Assembly (NCBI GenBank): GCA_008694505.1
Contig: VZDJ01000623.1
Location: 3,096,442 to 3,160,441 of the forward strand
Length of the DNA: 64,000 nt
Reading direction: 5' to 3'
DNA from: Cyanoderma ruficeps
Taxonomy: Eukaryota > Chordata > Aves > Passeriformes > Timaliidae
The translations under genes were made by a program, and so were the position numbers. The notes below the pieces were generated by a model. The model worked only from the letters and a program-made list of their open reading frames with translations, did not search any database and was not told the origin of the DNA. The first letter of the stretch is position 1, and every line of letters begins with the position of its first letter. Positions 1-12,800 of this stretch are shown here, piece by piece.

Positions 1-674
1 CTCAGTGACATTACAGACTCTGAAATGCAGAGGAATGACCAAGTCCTCAGACTCTAGCCCCACTGGATTTTCAGAGGATGGCAGCTCAGCTCCTACCATC
101 ATGGCACCTACTGATGGACCAACTCTTAATTCAAGGGTCTTCAAATTTCTGTCTCAGTCTGGTGAGACTGGTGATTTCAACATCAAATTCAACAGTGTGG
201 AAAAATGTTATTTCCCAGTCTGCACAGCTGCACAGCCAAGCTGCTGTATAGCAATTGTCAGGCTTTTAATGCAGGGTGGCTGCACTTCAAGAATAAGTAA
301 ACTAACACTTAACTAGCATGTAAATATGTCTGCAATCCTTCTGTGAGTCCAAGATATTATGGCTAATACCTCCGACAACTCAACAGATGTGACACTACAA
401 ATGATTGTGTTTGTCCCTACCAATAACTCTGTTAAGAGCTAAAAAATACTCCCAGAAATATCAGGGATGAGCACAAGTCCCTATCTGGCATAAGAAGTGT
501 AACTTACGGGCCTTATTGGCTTAGCTGCTCCCATGGACCTTGAGGTTTTATGAATATGAAATTGAGGGGAAAATTTTAAGATCCTGATGCATTTGTTTTT
601 CAACACAGACCATTCAAAAGTTTAGATAGCAGAGTCCTGTGTGCAATTACCCAGCTGTACATGGCAAGTCAGGA

Positions 675-802
675 TTATTGAAAAGTACTTCTGTGCCATA
701 AATAAACAAAAACACATATGGGAGACTGATAAAAATTTTTATGCATTTTACCTGTTTGTAGTAGAGAAAAGTCCGGCTTCTCATCACAGTCAGTTGCCTC
801 TG
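675..802 (-). CDS. BEND7: BEND7 candidate terminal exon 8
   Basis: Exon 7 ends in phase 1 and needs an exon to its left. At 802 an AG (tttgtaatcag) is followed in the required phase by [18 protein letters not shown]..., running to a TAA at 675-677. The run of D/E resembles the short acidic tail I recall after the BEN domain in mammalian BEND7 (an E-x-A-D-x-D-E motif). A consensus-like donor (CAAACAG|gtaaaa, ending at 747-748) lies inside, so the exon may instead stop there and the gene run off the left edge. A weak poly(A) signal ATTAAA sits at 265-270 on this strand. Moderate confidence only; RNA evidence would decide. Confidence 0.45.
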
Positions 803-3800
803 CTGATTACAAATATAAACAAGAAATCTCATTACTTTTACTGAATACGGGAATTCGATTAAAAAGCTACAGACTGTGAAGTGATTTTGCATTTTCTATC
901 TACTTTCCTCAGCTGCAATTTGCAAGTGCTCAGTTAAAACTCACTGCTTGGAGGAAAAGTTCATATAATAAAAATGTGAACTCGAAAGAGGGAATTGGGT
1001 ATTAAGAAGCAATTGTGCCAGCAATGGGATGGAGTAACACTTGTTCTACTTTAAGGTTTCAGGATATCTGTATGACAAAAGGAGTTGCGATCATTTGATA
1101 AAGTCAAGAGGAAAGTCCCCAGCAGTCCTCAGAGGAAGAGCCTTGCAGGCTGGAACTCCACCCTCTGACAGTCACCCCATGCCCGCAGGGAAAGAAACAC
1201 ACTCATTTCTGCACCCCAACTTCTCATGACCACAGGCAAGCTCATTTTGCAGGGGACAGATTTACTAGGGAAAAGTGTCTTCAAAGATGCAGGTGCCCAG
1301 TGTAATTAAAAAAAGCATGTGACCACACTGGCAATTAACGTGTATATACACACACATGCTTTCAAGCCACAGCTTATGCAAGCGCATTTAACTTAATTTG
1401 GTCCATGATGAAGGGAGGCTAAAAGCCTAATTTGTTCATTTTGTGTTTGCCAGAGGCCAAGGGAATGCACAGACATAGCTCATCTCACTCAGCAGATGTG
1501 CAGGGACTTGTTAGGCTGCAGTACCCAGGACGTGCATGTGAACCCTGAGCAAGCCAAAGGTGTGTAACAGGAAATCCGTGCCTAATCTACACAAGTCCTA
1601 TTCAAAATCCTATTACTTTTGTCTTTTAGCACTACAGCATGACATTTAAGGCCTTTGAAGCACAATGAGATCTTTGAGGGCACTTCAGCAAATGAGGTGT
1701 GGTCATCCAGGACAAGTCTATTATCACTGAATCACAGAATAATTTGGGTTGGAACAGACCTTAAAGGTCACCCAGTCCAACCGTCCTGAAATCAGCAGGG
1801 AGAACTTCAACTAGATCAGGTTGCTCAGAGCCCTGACTTTGACTAACTCCAGGGATGGGGCATCCAGCATCTCTCTGAGCAGCCTGTGCCAGTGTTTCAC
1901 CACCACCATTGTAAAACATTCTTCCTTATATCTAATCTAAATCAATTGTGTTGTAGTTTAAAATGATCATCCCTTGTGCTACGAACTACATTGTACAAGG
2001 TTAGTGTGGTGGATACATATCTGCTCACATCCATTCACTGCACAATATCCACAGGGATCAAAACCAAGGCTGCATATGCACTAAGCAACTCAGTTCACCT
2101 TCCACTTGAGACTGTCCTGATCATCTTATCATGGCTCTGCACAAGATGATGTTGAGTTGTTGCCTTCATGATGATAATGTCTAATCCACTAATGTCTAAT
2201 TGTCTAAAAGCCTAAATTACACTAGTTTCTAATGTCATCCATCAACCCTTGTCTTTCCATCCCTGGACCATGAGACTCCTGTGTCTCCCACATGCCTGGA
2301 TGTCAGGTTAGTTTTTAGCTATATGCTCTCAGTTCTGCAAAATTAACTGAACCAAAAAAACCAAAACCAAACTAATACCCTAGTATCAGGCAGCTTTTCT
2401 TCCACAAAAGGTTTAAATGCAGAGCCCTGATAAATTAATGGCACAGATTTGCAAGTGACTTAGTGCCTGGAATTGACACCTTTTTCTGCTTTCTGTGAGA
2501 AGGTGGCACCCTGGGCAGAAACAAATTCAGTGCCTGTTACAGCTCACTGTGAAAATCTTGAATTTTGGAAGGGACAGGTGGCTCACTAAGTGGGAAGGGA
2601 TCACCTGGGCTGGATTGAATTTAAACCAGACTCTCAGTGATGGAAGGACTGATGTGCAAGAGAGGAGACAGCATGTTGCCGTGAGAAGCTGAGACTCAAC
2701 CAATGGGATATACATGGCTTATAAAATCCTGAGTGTCAATCTGAGGCCAACTTCCAGCAATGCTGTGAAGAACCACCTGCACCAGGTGATTCTGTGGCAC
2801 AGCAACTCAGCATACAAGGGACAAAACTGCACCTGGCCCCTTGGGTAGAAGGAACTCAAGCTATGAAGATGGGGGAAGCCGGATCTGAGTGCTGGCAATG
2901 TACTGGTGAGGCTTCCCCCTGTGAATATCAGGGGTGGTGCCAACGAGCTGCCCACTGTAGTGACAGCTTTTCTAGAAATCTCTGCAGCAATTCCTGAAGT
3001 AGCTCCAGAGATGTGGTCACCTTTCTGCCTAACTGCTCTTCTTACACCAGAGGAAGGCAATAATACAGAAAGAAACAAATGAAAACCAGGCACTTTCAGA
3101 AGGCAAGGACTTGAGTCTCCAGAGGTCTCCAAAACTCTGCAGAACCAGAAGTTACCTGGCCATTTTCATCTGGCAGAAGACTGATAGATGAGGTTCAGCT
3201 CTCCACCAATTGTTCCAGCCTCATTCCTCATGCCAGCACAAATGTTTATACAGTCACCAAGATCAGATCCAGTTAAAAACTGACAACATGGCCACAGGAA
3301 TGCCTGTGCCAGCGCCAGAAAGGGCGTGGGAGTGCAGCAGATGCCCAGAGAGCTACTCACTCTTCTCGGCAGCTGCCAGGATTTGTTTTATGAAACTGGA
3401 TGTGTAACTGTAGCTCCAGGTGAAGTACAACACAGGGGAATGGCAAACACCTCGACCTCCTAACATGGATATAAACCACCAGTCTCTTGCATGTCATTCC
3501 AAGAAGGAAGGAAGGTTTGCTTTCGACAACCACACCCACAGACTGCCAGCCAAACCTCACTGTCTTGAGCCAGATTGCAAGACAAGGCAAGCAGGAAGAG
3601 AGCCTACTGTGGGAACTCAGAGCCTCTTCTCTGTCCTCTGCTTGGGTAGAGTGCAGCAGCTCTTGTAAAGTAATGCTGGTAGTCATTTCCTTAGATTCCC
3701 CCCAGACTGTGTAGCTTCTGAGGCACATGTCTGTCTGTTAAGTGTACACTTGCTGCTTTCCTCCTTGGACAGAAGTACACACGTGCTTAGGGCTGGGAAG

Positions 3801-6800
3801 TTGAATACAGCAGTTACTATTTTAATATTACTGGTTTTTATCTAAGATACTGGGCACAAACACACTGTACCACATGCTGGACTTCATCCCACATCCTTCC
3901 TGGCCCTGTGTGCATCGCTAAGCAAAAATTAACCCCATCTCTGGCAGCATGTAGATACTGTGTCAAAAGCACAAACAAGGGAATCAGAAGGCTGAATAAA
4001 AACAGAAAGAAGAAAAAAACCTCATGCAAAACAATGGAAGCAGCAGTTTGAACAAGGACATGGGAGAGAAAGCATATTTCCAGGAAAAAAAACCCAACAA
4101 TTTTTTTCCTTCTTCCTCATTATTTTACACTGCAACAAAGTAATGCTAATTTTAAATGACAATTCAAGGATGAAGCATCATTGCGTGCAATTTGTTTAAA
4201 TGAATCTTGCCTGAACATTTTCAACATGTTTTTCAAAATTGCTGTATTTTCCTTTAAGGAGTCAGGCAATCTAAAGGTTCCAGTTACACACAAAGTAATC
4301 ACTTGGCATGAACAGCTTCTAGCCCATGTACTGTGGCAGTGTTAGAACAGAATCATAGGCTGTCCTGAGTTGGAAGGGATCCATAAGGATCATCCAAGTC
4401 CAACTCCTGGCCCTGCTCAGGACAGCCCCAGGAATCCCACCATGTAGTAATTTACATGTTATAGTTATTACATACTACCCTCACAGCATCAGCTTTCCCA
4501 TGGACAGCCGCTATGGAATAATGGCTCACGGGCTCTTCAAAACATAAAAAGGGAGGAAGAACTTACTGTGGGAGATGTGTGAACCCTGACCTGCTGCTTA
4601 TTAATGGATGGAGAGTTTAGTAATCAAAAGGCTGGAATGCAGTGCCTGCACAGAGGTGACAGGAACAGCTCCCTCTGATTTCACCCGTTTTAAGATCTCT
4701 GTGATAATGGCTGACTGTCTCCCTCTGTGCTGCCACTGGCAAGGCCACCAGACACCTGCTCGTGTTCTCTTTTGCAGGGTGAAGAGACCACGCTGGGGCA
4801 AGTCCAGCACTGTAAATTACAAGGCAATTTGCATTGTAATTCATGCTGCTTTAAGAGAGGAAAACTATGCACATGCATTTCCTTTGACTTCTTCCCTTCC
4901 AGGGCAACTTTGCATCCCATCCCATCCACCAAAACGGTTCAGCTTCTCTTCTGGGAGAAGACAGACCTGGCATGGTGAAGCTGTGCTCCAATATGCTCTG
5001 CTGTTGGCATGACATGGGACCAGTAGTCAAGGCTGAAGAATATTATCATACTCTTTAATTTTAATTATAACATCTGTTTGTAACATTAACCTCACAGTCT
5101 CTTCTCCCTTTTGTGACAGCTAACTTGTGAAATTTTGAAAAGACTGAACAAGGCCAATAAAAATTTAATGGCAGCGGCAGCTTTATTCTCAGATCTAACA
5201 AATAAAAAAAACCCTACCCCAGTCTCAGATCTCAGGCAATAATCTAAAAGAACTGAGAAAAAGCTGAAGCAAAATAAATAAATTAAAAAAATAGAATATT
5301 CTCAGCTATGAAAAATATTGTCATTGATTCAGAATGTAAATGAATTTTTATTTGGCTTAGGATAACAACCTTTCAAAATCTACACGGGGGAACTATTTTC
5401 TAGAAAGCAGAATTTTTAAGTGGTTTTTTTTGATTAGCTTTTGAAATAAGGAGCTTTTTCAGCCCCTAATTCTAGGACATGAGCCAAACATGGTAAATAA
5501 AGTCAAAGCTGGGCAGCATCTATGATCTAGTGATCCTAATTTCATTTAATTTGGAAACAGTCATGGGAGTACACCCTATAGAAGGGGCTACAACAAGCAG
5601 ATCCACCCCAGTCATTTGATAAAATTCTCTGAAATTATTACTGTAATTGAAAGAGCAGATTTACATTTTCCGACTGAAATAATGTTTCACAGGATAAAGT
5701 GGAGAGGGCCGCTCATGAATGCAGTGTCTTACTGTCTGGTTTGAAATGAAAAACTCATCAAAGGATGTACTGAATGGCTTGGGGGAAGGCAAGCAGGATG
5801 AAAAGCCTGTCCCTCCTCTCTTAAATACTTCTGCTGTTAAAATTTAGCCCAACACAGTGCTGACTAAAAAGTTGTCTTGTGACCTCTGAAATAAATGGAT
5901 CATGTTAAGCTTTCTCCATATAAAGTCTGTGCATTATGACAAACCAGGAACTGATGTAGATAAATAATGGGATCAAGCACCAGGGAGACACATTGGTTCA
6001 GAAAGTCCTGGGTGAAGTTATATTAATGCTGGCTTAGATTTGTTCTTTGGGCACCTCAGTCTATCCCCACAGGATCAGCTGGCATGTTTCAATGAACAAG
6101 TGGAGACAAAACTCAAAGAGAATGACCTAGGAGTATGGACATAGGACACTTGTTCAGCTTCTGCTCCACTGGCCACAGGCAGTCTGGAAGAGCTCAAGAG
6201 CTCAGCCAGAAGACTGATGAATCCCACGTTTCAGTGGCTGCAAGTCCCATAGATTTAAAATACTTAAAAGCCAAGGTTTACAACATAAAGTCCTCGAAGA
6301 GCTTCTCCTTCCATGTTTGCCCTCCCCTCCTGTTTTGATCTATGTAAATTACACCAAATTTTGGTATGGTTACACAATAAATAGAGAAATTGTGCATAAT
6401 TCCAGCATCACCAGTTCTGTATCAGGATAAAGCTGCTGAGGGCTGAGAGACTACCCTACCAAACACCACAACATTGTTCCTTTGGTCCTACAGACCTCTC
6501 CAGGCATCTGCTAAGGGCCAGTGCTGGACACAAAATACAGGAGAAAATGGATCTGTGCCTGGTCAGCTCCAGATTCCTCATATCAGAGGTTCACAGTTGC
6601 AAAGTACCAACAAATCTTATTTCCAACAACAAGAGGATACTGCAACCAGCTGTCTGCTCCTGCCTCTCTGCTCCCATCTACTGTTTTGCTGTCACAAAGG
6701 CCTGGGAAAGCTCTTGGCTTCAGTGCAAGGTCAGGCTGGGTTAGCTACAGCCACCAGAGGAGATGGCAGTGGCTGGAAAGGTGCAAGTGGCCACAGTTCA

Positions 6801-9800
6801 GTCACTCCTGACACACTGAAAACAGCACGTCTGCCTGTGGCCACATTTGAGAGAAGCTGGGGCACTTCAGAGATTGGCCAGTAAACAGCACAAAAAAAGA
6901 ACTTTTCTACCAATCTAGGTGTTGTGCAGTTGTTTTTGGGTTTTTTTCCTACAAATAAACTTGAGGGGCTGCTAGGTATGCTGCTGCTCACTATGCATCC
7001 ACATACAGGTGAACAAGTTACCTTCCCTCTTGCAGCACAGACAGGGCAGCCTATCTGATTCTGGCACACTACTCAGCTTCACTTATTTTCCTTCAAAGTC
7101 TTGCTAGCTTACATACAATATCCTCTGCTTAGATTCTCCCATCCTGAGCAAGGACCAGAGACAGAGGTGGCCCCATTTGAAAAGCAAAAGCTGAATGTCA
7201 TTGTCATTTGAATTAATATCCTGCAGAGGCAAGGAAAAAAGCAAATAAAAAAGGATGAAAGAAAATAAAAATCAAAACAAAATTAGGTCAATCCTCTTTC
7301 CTGAGGGATTCTCTGCAGACAACCCAAGGACCCTCTGCTCCCCACATCCTGCACTGCACCCTTCACCTTACTGGAGCCTGACATCCCACTTCCACCCTCC
7401 TGTCCTGGGGAGGCCAAAAGGCAGCCTTGGAAGGGGCAGAAAGCAATCCTGTTGTACAACACCAGTAATCTGACACTGCCTTTAACAAGATTATCTTGTA
7501 TTCCTCTGTCCTCCCTCCCCCAATACACAAGAAACCCTTTCTAAGGCCAGTGCTGGTTTGTTTCTCTATGCTGGGAAGCTTATGCTACTGAATAATCTGC
7601 ACTTTTGTCCTCCCCCTGTGTTATTTCTGTCTCTGGGTGTTTCTCATTTTCCTCTGTCTTATGCTTTTCCCTCCTGGCATTAATAACGTTGTGGAGAATG
7701 ATTTCAGATGCCAGCCTAAGTGTGTGTTTCAGAGATGCAGCTTTGGACAGAAAAGGTTGGCTCTGTGAGACAGGGAGATGGAGAGGACATTTCCTGCGGT
7801 CTCGCTCACCACTAGGGACCACGGGGTGAGCATCCCCTGAGGAGCCATCAGGTTTCCCATCTCATGGATGCTAACAGGCACTTAATTGTGGTGATGGGCA
7901 GAAGGGAAGAGGGGGAAAGGCAGGCAGCTAAATACAGTAACAGCAAAGCACTGTGTTTAAGGAGGTGGTGCAAGTGAAGTGCCTCAGACAACCGTGTCAG
8001 ACATGCCCAGGGAGAGACAGGCAAGAAATACAGCCCCGAGAGAACCTTAAGAAAACTGCAGGATGAGAAAGAAATGAAGCCTCGTATGGAGAAAGCCCCT
8101 TCCTCGTAGGACTGGAGGGATGAAGATGGGAAGGAGACTAGTTATGGTTTATAAGGTAATTACATGTCTCTTAATCAGTAACATTGCTTTCTCAAGAATC
8201 CTACTGAGGATTTCTAGGCTGCATGTTCGTGGCTAGAGCTGAGGGCTCAGGAGCCATGTGCTGTCAGGGTGAAAGCTCAGCACTGAGCTTGCTCAGGCTG
8301 TCCCAAGCATCCACGTTTTCCCAGCCCAAGCTGAGCAGCTTTGCTGCAAAACCCTGCCTAGATTACCTGTAACTGCTGGCAAGCTGCCTCCCACATATTG
8401 CAGAGCCTTGCTGGCAAAACCAGGGTGGGTAGCTGGGTTTTCTTTTGGTTTGTTTTGAGGGGTTTTTTTGCCAATTCTTTCACAAGGAATGTGAGAAGAC
8501 TCATCTATTCTTCCAGACACATACAGTTTAGAGGGAAAGGTCAGTTGGCTTGTCTTAACAGTACAGCGAGTGGCTTGTCAGACTAAACAACACAGAATTA
8601 AAAAAAATTCTACCTGCAACCCTGGATGGATCAGCTAATTTTTGGGAAGAAGAGTTTGGATGTTATAGGAAAGGAGACATTTGAGAAAGACTCACACTTA
8701 ACTTGTCTGTAGAGACAGCTCCTAAACCTGCTACCATTCCAAACCCACAGAAACCTGCTAAAGTGTTAGAGTGCTAATTTTCATAGAATGAACAAGTACA
8801 ACTCTACAGTCAACAGGAAAAATATTTCTGTGGATACAAAGGCTCTAAGTTTTTAATCTTACACTCACATGTTGTTCCTCATATTTTTATACATACCTGA
8901 GCCTCTTTTTAATCGTCTTCTTGCAAGTTTAATTTGATCCTGAAGAATCTGGACCCAGTCCCTAGGACCAGGAAGTTTATCCACATGGTTAGCAGTGCAG
9001 TATTTTTCTGTAAAGACTGAAATAAAAAGATACCACCTTTTTGAAACGTGCCACCAAAAATGGAGAAAAGGAAACGGGAAAGGATTTTAATCAAAATAGA
9101 TGAAATTATTCAATTATCATAAAGAATTTTAATGGCCAAATGTAGGATTGTAAGAATAAAGCTCAACTCAGCATTTCCCAAGTTCATCATTCAGAAGTGA
9201 CTTGGCTGCATAAATATCACAGGAACGGCATCACTACTACATAAAAAAGTCTGATCCACAGAAACGTTCTACACCTGATGTCTTCATGAATTTCACACAA
9301 AATGGTCACAGAAAAGTAACAGTGTACTTAGAACTGAGTCTCAGATGTGGCAGGCACTCGTAAATGCTGCTTTCTATATGGTACAGGTAGAAGGCTGAAG
9401 ATCTGGTCATTTAGTGGCCTCCTGGTCAGGTTCCTAAGGCTGCAGGGAAAGTGATTAAAGAGTAAGGTCCTACCACTGTGGAAATCTCATAGTTTTTATA
9501 TTGCCAAACCAGATGGAATAGAATTTTTATAAAGCTACTAAAGAAAAAAAAAAAAAGCACCATTTGTGAGAAAAAGAAATATCCTACAGGTCCAATTTTG
9601 TGTTTTGTAAAAAAGAGGGTCAACGTTATCTTTAAATCCATATTTACAGCAAACCTAACAGTGTTATACCGAAAATACAGAATTATAAATGGAGTGAAAC
9701 TGATGCAATTGATTTTCATCATGCAACTGAGAGGTGTGCAAAAAAATAAACAAGTGCAGAAATAGAAAAAATATTCTTGCTGTTAGTATTGCTATTGTAA

Positions 9801-12800
9801 AGTTGGTCAGAGGTCTCAGAGCCCAGTGTCCAATTATGACTGGCAAACAAAGAGAGAAAGCTGGTCCCAGCTCAAGGGATTTGTAATTCTTGAGAATAAA
9901 TATCACACAAATGGGATCTGGAAATGTGCAACAAAAAAATGACAATTTCAGTATTTTTATACACGCTTTTGAAGCAGCACTACCTGCTAAGTGTATAAGG
10001 GAACCAAAAGTAATCCTCCCCTCTAAACTCATTCCATGTTAACAGCTTCACAAAACCATGGCAAGGCAGGCATCAGCAACACTTTCCTGTGCAGTCTGAT
10101 CTACAAGGACATCAGACCAACTCTTGAGGGCTGCCCACAGAAGTCAATACATCCCCACACATTCACAATGTTTGATTTTCAACAAATATCATCTTTGTGA
10201 AGGTAGAAATAATCTTTCCCTTCTGAATCCATATGGTACCTGACACAATCTGAATCCATATGGTACCTGACACAATCTGAATCCATATGGTACCTGACAC
10301 AACTGGAACCTGATCAGTGACTTGTGACTCCTGCCTACTCATAACAGGCAACTGCTCAATGTGCGGTTAGAGAAATGACAACGTGAACAAAAAGGAATGG
10401 GAATGCAATGGCAAGAAGGCAGAAGAATTGGGACCTGCCCTTTCTAGTCCACCCAAGCTGTATGGTATTAACAAACCCTCTGTCACAGAAACATAGACTG
10501 GTTTGAATTTAAAGGGGACTTTAAAGATCATCTAGTCCAACCCCACTGCCATGAGTAGGGACGGACATCTTGCACTTCATCAAACAATTGCTTGCCCTGT
10601 CCAAGCTGATCTTAAACACTTTCAGGGATGGAGCATGCACAGTTTCTCTGGGCAAACTGTTCCAATGTTTCATCACCATCATCATCAAAAAAAAAAAAAA
10701 GCTTCCTAATGTCCAACTAAATGTACTTTCAGTACATTCTTTCAGTTTAAAGCTAGTGCCCCCTTATCCTGTCCTGTCACTACAGGCTATAGTAAAATAT
10801 CCATCCTCATCCATAAGCCCACTTTATATATTAAAAGGCCACAATGAAGTTTCCTTAGAGCTTTCTCTTCTTCAGTCTGAACCACCTCAAATCTCTCAGC
10901 CTGTCTTCATAGCAGAGGTGCTCCTCTGATCATCCCGGTGGTGTCGTCGGGAATTGCTCCAACAGGTCCATGTCTTCCCTGTGCTAGGGACCCCAGAGCT
11001 GGATGCAGTGCTGTAGGTGGGGTCTCACCACAGTGGAGCAGAGAATCATGCCCACAGTTCTTGTGATGCCACCTGGGACACAGCTGACTTTCTGAGCTGT
11101 AACATTGCTGGCTCGTATCAAATTTTTTGTCTATCAGTACCCCCAAGTCCTTCTCTGCAGGGTTGCTCTCAATCCCTTCATCCACCAGTCTATACTGACA
11201 CTGGGGATTGCCCTGACCCACATGGAGGACCTTGCACTTGGTCTTGTTAAACATCAGGAGGTTCACATAGACCACACTCCTTCAGTGTGCCAAGGTCCTG
11301 ATGGCAGCCCTTCCCTCTTGTCAACCAACCACACCACTCAGACTGGTGTCATCTGCAAACTTGCTGAAGGTGCCCTAGAAACCAGTGCCTGTGTCATTGA
11401 TGAAAATATTAAATTGTAGTGGTCCCACTATGGATCCCTGAGGGACACATCAAACTTATATCTGAACACAGCTCATTGATTTCTGCAGGGAAGAATTTCA
11501 CTGGATGAATTTCTAGTCAACAACACAAAGAAAAAATAACTGCTTCTGACTAGTTTTATTTTTTCATCTTTTCTTTTTTTTCCCCAGTTTTGAGTGAAAG
11601 ACTCACAAGAGAAGCTGATTGCCCAGGAGAAACACTGCAACTGATAAAACAAGTGCCACTGAATACCCAAAGTCAAAAGAGAGAATTGCTCCCTGGCTAA
11701 TCATTCTGTTGCAGAAGCATTAAATTACTTGTAAGGACAGCAGTGAAAATGTTTTCAGACAGGAAGAGTGATTTTCAAGCAAACAGTCCCTCCTTTAAAT
11801 TCCCTGCTCATTTTTGTCATGAATGTAGCCTTTTGTATCTCTGTCATGGAAAAGGACTAAAAGTGCCACTAAAGGATATCTGGGCACGTGGTAGAGGAAT
11901 GTCCTAATGATAATAATGCAAACAACATGATGTTGTTCTTGTAGAGATTTCATACTGGCTCAGTTATTTCTTGGAATAAATGAAACCACAGTGTCTGATA
12001 GCCCAGCTCCTTGGAGGAAAAAGGGTGCTATTGGAGCCAGACTGAGTGAAGATCCACAGGACATCAGACCTTGGCATCTTATTCCACCACAGCTTTTAGG
12101 GACAGGCTTCCCTATCAGGGATCAGGCACCAGTGTTTGGGCAATACTGTAAATGCCAACAAAGATCACTGTTATGGGGTGGTACCTAGTAGTACCATCAC
12201 AGCTTAAATTTTCCTGTTGGAACTACAAGTCCCTCCTTTATTCTGTTAAACTCAAGGGAAGAGGTTAAGCCAAGCCTCAGAATTTGCTCCACTAATACAA
12301 TCTTAGCTACTGGGAAACATTGCTCTCTGCAGTGGGTACCAGCTGCTATTTCAGTAGTGCTGTTGCATTTACTGTAAAACATTTATTTTATCAAGTGCTG
12401 TTCAAATTAGAGTGGTTTTTTTTGAAGTAATTTTGAACTCCTCTTTCTTTCATTTAACTTATTTATTAAAGCTTTTAAGGAACAATGAGATACAGATAGA
12501 ATTCAGACTCAGATTTTTTTGCAGATTACTGAGCTCAAGGAAAAAAAAGGTACAAAACAGTGTTTGTGATTTAAACCTAAACACAAGCGTAACTGTAATA
12601 AAGTCTGTCAGCTGCTCTGTAAGATATATTAGGACTATGACAGAACATACTATAGGCAGAACATACACTTTGCTACAGAATTGCACACACTTGAAAGGGT
12701 CCTCTGAAGGCCTCCACGCCCAGCCTGCTGCTCAAAGCATGGCCAACTGGATCATAATGCTCTGGGCTGTGACCAGTCACACTTTGAGTATTTTCAGGGA

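Larger units (their letters stand above)
803..8896 (-). other. BEND7 last intron (intron 7)
   Basis: About 8.1 kb, AT-rich, with two CR1 fragments (near 1.7 and 4.4 kb). All open frames are short and lack any family signature; I see no exon-like segment compatible with BEND7 phase other than the one near 802. Confidence 0.5.

Noticed and set aside
4775..4800. TTTTGCAG-like acceptor with short open frames on the plus strand
   Set aside because: No partner exon or recognisable protein sequence; surrounding frames in all three phases are equally open.
10163..10351. Minus-strand frame with a repeated SGTIWIQIV peptide
   Set aside because: The 27-bp minisatellite is a multiple of three and so gives a repeated peptide by default; no other coding evidence.
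10907..11275. 122-codon minus-strand frame as a gene
   Set aside because: It is the decayed C-terminus of CR1 ORF2, broken by frameshifts, so it is annotated as part of the element.
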